A stretch of DNA of 64,000 bases. It comes from Leptidea sinapis. Taxonomy: Eukaryota; Arthropoda; Insecta; Lepidoptera; Pieridae. Positions 56,216 to 64,000 of the stretch are shown here, piece by piece; position 1 is the stretch's first letter; each line of letters starts with the position of its first letter. The translations under genes were made by a program, and so were the position numbers. Under the pieces are notes generated by a model. The model was given only the letters and a program-made list of their open reading frames with translations. It ran no database searches and was not told the DNA's origin. The DNA is taken from positions 4,774,001 through 4,838,000 of the forward strand of contig NC_066272.1 of NCBI RefSeq assembly GCF_905404315.1. The letters are read 5' to 3'.

Positions 56216-57244
56216 TTTAGAAATCGTGAATATATCATAAACAAACGGCCGCGCGTGGCTTGGCGGGAGTAGATATCATTTCCGGTGTAATTGTTCATAG
56301 AATCGGATTTTATACATAATTTCGTGTCTTTTATTCCTTATTAAGGGAAATTAGCCTAATTTAATATTCCGCATACAAGGTATACACTAATACAAACAAA
56401 TATAATACAATAACATTAACATTCATATAGAAAGTGATGCCTCAGTTATAGGTGAAAATCACTTGCTATTCAACTAAATTAACACAAAAATAGACAATAA
56501 ATAGATCGGGGTTATCCCACACTGGAAAGAACCGCTTTTGTATATTTCTTAAAATTGTTTAATTTGCCATAAAAAATATCACCTTTATCTGTTATAATCT
56601 CGGATAATTCTATTCAAGGGAGAGAAATAGTCTAAATTACGAAAAAAAAGGATAATATTTCTTACACGCTCTCAGTTTTGTTTTTGGAACAGCGAGATTT
56701 AGTTTCGATATAAGATGAGGAGAATAAATAAAAATATGTATGTAGTAATATAAAGAGGAACATACTGTCGAGCAATGTTCTACGGGACTTAAGTGAGTTA
56801 AGGTGGAAATACTGCAGACTATTATATCAATGACAATCAAATAATCACTAATAATAGCAAAATGTAATCGCTCCAGGCGTTTCCAAAATTAGACGGATCC
56901 AAAAGAGACAAATTCGTTCAAAGTTGTGTCTGATGCTTAAAATTTTTTTAGCCCTGCTTCGACTTCGTCCGGTTCAATTGTATATTAATAAAAAATGCGG
57001 CTTAAAACCCTTTGTGGTTTTAATCAGCAACATTTTGGTAATACACGTTGTTTATATTCTTCAACAATTTTTGTCTGTTGATTTCATTAATATACATTAT
57101 GTTTTTTAAACATCTGTCTTGTGAAGAAAGATGAATTTCTTTATATATCTACAATAATCGTTACTCTTTTAATAATTTAAATAACAATATCTGCTCCAGT
57201 TACTTTAAAGTGTGTAACGTTTCTATAAATTTAAAATCGCAAGC
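56216..57244. other. No feature recognised
   Basis: AT-rich, with short frames of no recognised family. Confidence 0.35.
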
Positions 57245-57470
57245 CCTGCAGGAAGTCAGATCAAAATCGTGGCAGTCTTCAGGAAATTGCTTATTCTCAC
57301 GCAAGCGACCAGCGCCTCTCTGTGAAACACTAATGGAAAAAGTTGAAAAAATATTCAAAGCTTACGATGCAAGGTAAAATAATCGGGAATAAAGGGGTAA
57401 CTTTCTTGAGCCACGAACGGGCAAAGTTTTGATTTGAATTTCATCTGAAATCTGCTTGTTGTATTTTTAT
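57245..57470. repeat. Diverged repeat, pair with 33245-33450
   Basis: It contains caggaagtcagatcaaaatc, gtggcagtcttcaggaaatt and cactaatggaaaaagttg in the same order as the first copy, with an 11-base insertion (agcgcctctct region). Confidence 0.5.
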
Positions 57471-58776
57471 TGGTCAAGTAAATGAAGAAAACTTTGTTGG
57501 AAGGAGATTATAGCAGGAGAAAAAATCATTCTAATAAGAGTGATGATAAATCTTTAAAAAAATTAAACTCAAACGTAGATTTAAGTACAAATTAAAGTCA
57601 AACAAAAGACACTCATGAATGTCAAATAATATTAACAATGAACTTTTATTTTGCAAATCTACTTTAAGTAAGTACATGCATTAAACATTTCTAGACTATT
57701 TGTTTTAAAGTAATTTAGGTATAGGTATCTTTTATTTATTGATTACTTTGTCGATATGACTCATTTTCCTTTAATTTGACTGAATCAGCAATGATTTCAG
57801 CGCTATCTCTCTGATAATTTTTCAAATCAAATGATAAGATAGATGCAACTATCGCCACAATCGTGGAGCAGAGTTTTTCCTCAGTTCTGAATGAGTTGTT
57901 CGTGTAAACAGTTTCTTTGTTGAACGGAATAAATAAAAATGTGGTATGTACATATAATATATAAGTACTGAGAGCTAGGTATCATTATTTATATTTTTCT
58001 CATTAATTGGCACTTGTAAAATCTCTGAAATATCTATTACTATTAGCTTCTTGCTAAGATGATACAAATTTCACATGAAATACTCGTACACAAAGGGATG
58101 GTTATAATAATTGAAGGCGATACATAATCTTAATAGGCTTATGATTTCAACGTGTTCATGTTTAACTATACCTATATTATAAATATCAACTTAACAAAAG
58201 TATTGACCAAGTCTTAAAATAACTATTGTCATAGTCCACAGAACATTATAAACTGTGAAAATAAAAATATATGAGATTTCTTATCTTTTATCGATCGTCT
58301 AACGTTTTACTGTTCTATAGAAATGTATATTAGAAATCTGTCTAATAAATATAACAAAACATTGTTTAAGTGTCGACACTTACAACCGCGTCGTAAACAA
58401 AGAAACCGAGAAATGACGTGGAAAGACCTTGGCCAATATTCTATGCAGTACACATTGCATCAATAACTGCATATTTCTTAGTTACGAACTGAATCAACTG
58501 TTATTTATCAAGATAGCTTATTAACTTGGCTATACTTATATATTTTCAATATTCTTTTGCGGAATTATAGTGTCTAATGAAAACCGCGATTTGATTTCAC
58601 TGTTGCTTAATTATTGTTTCTCATGTAGTCTATCCAGTTTGTTTATAATATTATAAACTAGTGTTTATAATATTACTGTGATAGTTCACAGTGCTAATTT
58701 ATACAATATGTATAACATAATTAATTTCCTTAACCCAAGATTCTTATAAACTATATTATTTATATATGGGAGTATA
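57471..58776. other. No feature recognised
   Basis: AT-rich, without a long frame or shared repeat. Confidence 0.35.
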
Positions 58777-59089
58777 CCAGTGGGAGGCTCCTTTGCACAG
58801 GATGCCGGCTAGATTATGGGTACCACAACGGCGCCTATTTCTGCCGTGAAGTAGTAATGTGTAAGCATTACTGTGTTTCGGTCTGAAGGGCGCCGTAGCT
58901 CGTGAAATTACTGGGCAAATTAGACTTAACATCTTGTCTCAAGGTGATGAGCGCAGTTGTAGTGCCACTCAGAATTTTTGGGGGTTTCAAGAATCCTGAG
59001 CGGCACTGCATTGTAATGGGCAGGGTGTATCAATTACCATTAGCTGAACGTCCTGCTCGTCTTGTCCCTTATTTTCATAAAAAAAAAAT
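58777..59089 (+). repeat. S2 SINE-like repeat, full-length reference copy
   Basis: It runs ccagtgggaggctcctttgc, tgccggctagattatgggta, ctgccgtgaagtagtaatgt, gaagggcgccgtagctcgtg, atgagcgcagttgtagtgcc and gcggcactgcattgtaatgg, then attttcat and an A-run. It is about 310 bp with a poly(A)-type tail and no coding capacity. No clear tRNA, 7SL or 5S head is seen, so SINE-like is a description rather than a class. Confidence 0.85.
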
Positions 59090-59640
59090 ATGTTTCAATT
59101 TGGATAAAGTTTGAAATGTTATGTTAGTAATTAATAAAAGGTTGGCGTAGATAAAACTACATAAAAAATAAGACAACGAAAGTGTTTATTACTTCCCCGT
59201 AAACTAAAAGCTAACTTTATATTGCTGTCAAAATGGATCCCAATTAGGATTATTTATTACTATTCTGTACTTTTTAATTTATTAAAGACATCAATGACAA
59301 TATTAATACATTATTTATGCCTATATTTTTTCCGTCACGATTTTAAGAAATATGTAAGTAAAGTTATGCTGACTAACACAACATCAATTAAGTCACGTAG
59401 TGTTTAATTTCACGTGATGCTTGTCACTAGTTTTACCAAGAATACGATAATAATGATAAATCAAATTAAATAAACGATTAATATGTATTAGTGTATCTGA
59501 TAACATTCACTATATAATAGTGAGTCATTTTCCTTAAATGTACAAATGGACGAGGAATTGGGAAGTCTGCAGTCTGTTATGTGTTCATATACAGCTGACT
59601 TAGAGTGACGTCTGTGGTTAATACAAAAAAAGGAGTGGAC

Positions 59641-59870
59641 ACTGTCAGTTAATTTTGCCGAAAATCATAATATGTCTACAGCAAATACCACCTCCGATCC
59701 AAACAGCAAATACCACCTCCGTTCCAAACAGACTATGACCAATCCTACTATCATAACTCCTGTCAACCGCAGTCCCCCTAAAAATGTGCTCTGAAAAGGT
59801 CACGAAACGTCGGGTAAAATAAAATAATTATAAAAATCTAACTTTTACCCAAAAACTAATGTAAGAACAC
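59641..59870 (+). repeat. Probable retroelement remnant with 25-bp tandem repeat
   Basis: cagcaaataccacctccg(a/t)tccaaa occurs twice in tandem at about 59679-59728. It is followed by ctctgaaaaggtcacgaaac and gtcgggtaaaataaaata. The ...GAAAC GTCGGGT phrase recalls the hammerhead-like segment of Penelope-like elements, but the core is not intact here. Confidence 0.4.
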
Positions 59871-60340
59871 TGTCACACGCGTTTTAATCATTTAAAAGGT
59901 ATTTTATTTAAATTTGAATTTACATTTGCCACAGTTCTGTTCGTCCTGACAGACTTGCATGGATTCTTCAAATTTTCATTACATCTCATATTGAAATACA
60001 CTTCTAGTTCCAAAATTATTATATACATTCACTCTACCTGTCTTACAAACGCAATGAAAAGTTACTCCAAGTTTAAAATTACTTCTCCCTGTCATGTAAT
60101 TCAATAAGAAAGTAAGATACAGACAAAAGTTTTAAATTTGGAATAACTTTACTTCGTGTTTATTAATAACATAGTATCAGTCCACCACAATATTTTGCTT
60201 CTCAATAATTGTCGCATTTAAAACTCCATAATATGATAATTACATTTCATATAATATTATGTACTTATTTTAATATTCGCTCGCCGATTCAGCTTGAGCA
60301 AAGCTATCGTTATAATATTGAATTTGACCTATAATGACAA

Positions 60341-60470
60341 TTGGTATTTATTTTTACACGCTTTTATTAGCTTCACCTGTATGTATGTTTGTCTGTAACA
60401 GACTCCTTTGGGCGCGATTTCGACACACCTTAAACGGCCAGATTTCATTCAAACTTCGTAGATATATCGA
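60341..60470. repeat. Interspersed repeat, unclassified
   Basis: cttttattagcttcacctgt, atgtatgtttgtctgtaaca and gactcctttgggcgcgattt form a phrase I know as recurrent in insect genomes. There is no second copy in this window, so this rests on memory. Confidence 0.3.
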
Positions 60471-61439
60471 TGGCCGATGACAAAACATTAATTTGATAAA
60501 ATTATTCCGTTTTTAAAATAAGAGTTTTGTTACTTTATACAATTTTTTCATCTATAAGCAGGATATTCGTTTTATTTAAAATTGATAATTTAATTTGAAA
60601 TTTTTCAACCATTATCTTTTCGACCAAAGCGTGTTTTTTAGTTTTTTAAACAATTCTTATTACTTTTGTGCCATAGCGCCACTTTGATTTTTACCAAGTT
60701 TTCGAGAGAAAAAAAAAAGAAAAAATCTCTTTAAAAGAGAGAAATTATTGTTCTAACATTGTGCTAACTTATAAAGAATTAATTACACCAATATATATAT
60801 CATCGTAAGCCTGTTTTGGATGATGGCAAGCAATAATACAAAATATAAATGAAATCCTTAAAGATCTTAGGATATTGGTATTACACTAATAATTTTCCGC
60901 TGTATGTTCTTTCCCTTTAACTACCTTGACTGCTTTTCATTTTTCTCCTAACTCTTTGTCAGGTATTTGTTATATATTAGCGTATTTCCCCCGATCGATC
61001 CCTACTATGATAACAGTGTTAATAACTAAACCTATATCGTTTATCTTTACAGTTGTGTTTGCTCATTGATATGCAAGGTGATAAGTGGGCTGTTTTCCCT
61101 ACTTTTCCTCGTGGCCATTGTATTACTAATATTGTGGGCTGTTGGAGTTATCTTCACTTAGCATAGTAAGTATACTTGCATTATTTGTTACTAAATTTTG
61201 TTTTGAAAGCATGGATGACATTTGTCGTTGACTCTCCCCGGTTCAATCGTCGCCCGCCACGTACCATTGTGTTTTCGGTTTTCAAAATCATTTGTACGTT
61301 TAGGCCTATCGCAGACGTCGCAATTTTTATGCTATCGAGTCTTCGGCACACAAAAAGCCATTGCGCGCAAAATGTCATTGGCAGATGTTTCACAAACTCA
61401 ACGCAAACGACGGTTTGTGGGCAGAACTGTAGAGATCTA
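60471..61439. other. No feature recognised with confidence
   Basis: Overlapping frames on both strands at 61176-61449 cover one GC-richer patch. None shows a clear family. Confidence 0.35.
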
Positions 61440-61562
61440 CACGCAATGAAAGTACAGAAAAAAAGAAGACGTAATAGAGAATTTCGGGTTCATCCTTTTC
61501 TTTCAGAAGGATTATCAAAGTTGCCGTTTCATAAACATTCAATTCTAAAACTATATCCATAA
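61440..61562 (+). pseudogene. Possible PIF/Harbinger-type nuclease fragment
   Basis: The end of a 128-codon frame reads MKVQKKRRRNREFRVHPFLS. The basic run followed by aromatic-x-V-H-P resembles the RRRRYWVHP start of Harbinger-type nucleases. The frame stops at 61562 and no D/D/E residues can be placed, so this is a weak call. It is of some interest because MITE-1 and MITE-2 carry Harbinger-type TAA duplications. Confidence 0.25.
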
Positions 61563-61789
61563 TTTTCAATTTTCAAATTTTATAAAACGTCTGTTACTAC
61601 ATTTAACGAGCTGCGAATTATTTTGAAAACCTGCTTTAAAAAGTTTAGATACAACAAGGATATTTTGTGTGTCAGACTTGTTGCGCGTCGCATGCGGTAC
61701 TGCTTATTATTCTATATGTTCTATTATCATTGACTAAAAATTGCGTCACGGATAGTCTGTCATCTGCTATAGGCCTATTCGTCGATTTA

Positions 61790-61870
61790 TAAAGTACCGC
61801 TCTTGTGATATCTCTGGTGTTACAAGCATATAGGCCGCGGTGTTCACATACCATCAGGTCCATTTATTAA
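61790..61870 (+). repeat. Rep2 short interspersed repeat, partial
   Basis: cgctcttgtgatatctctgg, tgttacaagcatataggccg and ataccatcaggtcc follow the Rep2 order, with degraded ends. Confidence 0.5.
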
Positions 61871-62044
61871 TAGGCTCGTTGGGTCCTTTTAAAAAAACAA
61901 TAGCAGTAACTCATTAATTAATATCTTTGGACGTGAACACTTTAACGTAGCAAAAATAGCTAGGGCTGTTGTATCAATTAACTCTAGCAATCATAACAAA
62001 CATGTTGAAAATACTCGTAATGCAAAAAATTGATTTTCGAATAC

Positions 62045-62125
62045 ATTTGTACATTTATTGTGATTCCACTGGTGTTTTAAGACAGTATGGGCCGCGGTTA
62101 TTGCTTACCCATTACATCACTTACT
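62045..62125 (+). repeat. Rep2 short interspersed repeat, partial
   Basis: ttgtgattccactggtgttt and gtatgggccgcggttattgc match Rep2. It directly precedes an S2 copy. Confidence 0.5.
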
Positions 62126-62126
62126 A

Positions 62127-62307
62127 ATTACTGTGTGAGACTTAACATCTTATGTCTCAAGGTGACGAGCACAGTTGTAGTACCGCTCAAAATTTTGGGG
62201 TTTTTCAAGAATCCTGAGCGGCACTGCATTGTAATGGTCAGGGCGTATCAATTACCATCAGCTGAACGTCCTGCTCGTCTCGTACCTTATTTTCATCAAA
62301 AAAAACC
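62127..62307 (+). repeat. S2 SINE-like repeat, 5'-truncated
   Basis: It runs from gtgagacttaacatcttatg through gcggcactgcattgtaatgg to ctgctcgtctcgtaccttat and an A-run. Confidence 0.8.
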
Positions 62308-62548
62308 CTCAGGTGACCCGTATGTATGCTCGTATGTCCTCGTGTTCCATAACTTCTAGCGTTAACGTGAGCATTTTTAATATGACAATGAAAAATGTTT
62401 ATTTAACACAAACTAATACTTTACGTAATGTTGGGGTCCTCTAAGGTATAAATATCGTGTCCCAGGAGACCCCGCTTTACTTTAATTAATTAATTTAGGT
62501 TAATGATAATTGCTTAATACTATGTATTTAAAACTGGAAGTTTGTGTA

Positions 62549-62587
62549 GTGTGTGTGTGTGTGTATGCGTGTGTGTGTGCGTGTGTC
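62549..62587. repeat. (TG)n microsatellite, interrupted
   Basis: A run of tg units broken by tatgc and tgcg. Confidence 0.9.
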
Positions 62588-63755
62588 ATATATGATCAAA
62601 GTTGTTAGAAATTATTATACCTACTTATAATTAATAATTTTAAAATATGTAACACAAATGTACAAGTTTCAGCATTAAAAGGATCTCAAAGAAAAATTTA
62701 ATTTAAAATATAATTTTCTTCATTTCAGGAACCGAATCAAACATGACACGAGACTGAGAAAATGTTGATTGTGAGAGTGTTAAAAAATATTAGGAACATC
62801 AAAATGAATTCAATTAAGTTTTCGATTTAATAAATATAAAAAAAGTAATTTAACACCATCAATAAAAACTTTGACAGTTTCATTTCTGTTCAAATCTTTA
62901 TTTGCATAAAAAGCTGAACAGATCTTCCAAGCACTCTCCATAACAAAATATATATAGATATATTAGGTATGACGTAATCCATGCATCCGTAATTATATAA
63001 TGAAAATAAAAAATTGATAGTGAAAAATTGTCAAAGACCGCAGCACTAGCATCTGTACAACTTCGAGAATGAAGCAGTGAAAACAAAATGCTATTTCGCT
63101 ATTCTGTTCCTAGATAACTATTTAAATCACAACTTTCTGATAAATTTATTTATTTATTAATTATTGAATACATAGTAAATTATATGATAAATGGGTTTAT
63201 ATTTTTTTATCATGTTATAAATATTGTATACCATCCGACATCAGTAAGAAGATCTCAGCAACTTTTTCGTTGATCGTTTTATCGGGGTTGTATCAATATT
63301 TTATCCAATTACTTTTTTTTAATTGTTTGCTTATTATGTGATTCCTAAACAAAGGAAATTCTTTCGTATATTTAAATAGCAATTCTATTAATTATTTATA
63401 GATATAATTTATGTAAGATAAAACAATTTGTTTTAATAAATTAAGACCATTTTTTTATTAAGAACTTTGGGAATATATAGTTTAATAATTATATGTGTTA
63501 GTTTTTATTCATGCCATAATCTATTATATATTCTTTGTTATACATACTACGAACACATGAGTAACTAACTCATGTGCTATGAATCTGTTTGTCAAAACAT
63601 GCCTCGTGTATGGAGACGCTGGCGTGTCTCGACCTTACCATCGGCAATCGTGTGGAAAGTCATACAATTATTATTTTAAAAAAATTCACCCCAACGTTTA
63701 CTGCAATCGAAAGGTAATCGGGGTGTTGACAAACTTATGTTATCACCTTCAAAAA
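62588..63755. other. Mostly unassigned; possible terminal exon near 62730
   Basis: A good acceptor (ttttcttcatttcag, ending at about 62729) is followed by a frame NRIKHDTRLRKC and a stop. An aataaa lies about 70 bases further on. This might be the last exon of a host gene, but there is no other exon to join it to. Confidence 0.2.
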
Positions 63756-63885
63756 AAGCGCCGGCAACGCTGATTCTACTGGTTTTGCAAGAGAATGTGG
63801 GCGGCGGTGATCACCTAACACCAGGAGAGCCGATATTATTATACCCGTACGCTTGTTTGTACTCCCTTTCCATAAAAAACATATG
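63756..63885 (+). repeat. Rep2 short interspersed repeat, best copy
   Basis: gccggcaacgctgattctac, gagaatgtgggcggcggtga, tcacctaacaccagg and cccgtacgcttgtttg give the clearest Rep2 order. The end is A-rich. Confidence 0.6.
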
Positions 63886-63892
63886 CACAACA

Positions 63893-63976
63893 GAACAGAC
63901 TTTTTTTGACATTCATAAGTGTCATTTCCGTGACATACTACATGAATAAAGTGATTTTGATTTGATTTGATTATTT
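63893..63976 (+). mobile_element. LINE-C extreme 3' end
   Basis: tttgacattcataagtgtca, tttccgtgaca, catgaataaagtgattttga and then tttgatttga repeats. It matches 3172-3240 closely, with a few extra bases (actac) in the middle. Confidence 0.65.
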
Positions 63977-64000
63977 GGTACTCTTTCAGCATTATTTTCT

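Noticed and set aside
61176..61439. Host gene from overlapping frames
   Set aside because: Three frames on two strands cover the same bases and none has a family motif; only the last 40 codons of one are kept as a weak Harbinger hint.

Overview
The window looks like gene-poor, AT-rich eukaryotic DNA, most likely from a moth or butterfly. I reach this from the mix of mobile elements: CR1/Jockey-type LINE fragments, RTE fragments, tRNA-headed SINEs, Helitrons with CTAG ends, and short A-tailed repeats of types I know from lepidopteran genomes. There are no operons, no bacterial signals, no rRNA and no CRISPR arrays. I found no intact multi-exon host gene. The best host-gene hints are one possible 21-nt micro-exon and one possible terminal exon, both weak. 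Gene poverty and heavy nesting would fit heterochromatin or a sex chromosome, but the sequence alone does not show that.

Layout. 1-2670 and 25203-27875 are two copies, about 99% identical, of one segment that starts before the window. It holds a conserved 66-codon ORF, a complete 332-bp non-autonomous Helitron, a Tc1/mariner transposase N-terminal fragment and the start of a LINE 3' fragment. From 2671 to 7000 there are pieces of three or four LINE families. A nearly full-length but dead CR1-like LINE (about 6985-11064) sits in one of them and carries ORF1, an AP endonuclease and a YADD reverse transcriptase. From 12 to 25 kb there are RTE and LINE remnants, SINEs, a GC-rich restriction-like endonuclease remnant (19.75-20.6 kb) and MITEs. 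From 28 to 41 kb there are mainly inverted-repeat elements, including a non-autonomous element flanked by TTAA (33962-34547), two MITE families with TAA duplications, and two Helitron 3' ends. From 41 to 46 kb a Helitron carries an internal 240-bp tandem duplication, one unit of which is split by a truncated LINE with a visible target-site duplication. From 46 to 64 kb there are a tRNA-like hairpin, a SINE split by a Helitron, a young 5'-truncated Jockey element with an open RT frame (52758-54167), and many copies of one SINE-like repeat.

The coding sequences do not form a pathway. They are the machinery of selfish elements (endonuclease, reverse transcriptase, transposase), and almost all are broken. 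The nesting gives relative ages: the Helitron and transposase fragment predate the segmental duplication; the CR1 element is younger than the LINE it interrupts; the LINE at 42242-43182 is younger than the tandem duplication in its Helitron host. Local family labels (LINE-A to LINE-E, S2, Rep2, MITE-1 to MITE-4) are mine and only group copies seen here.
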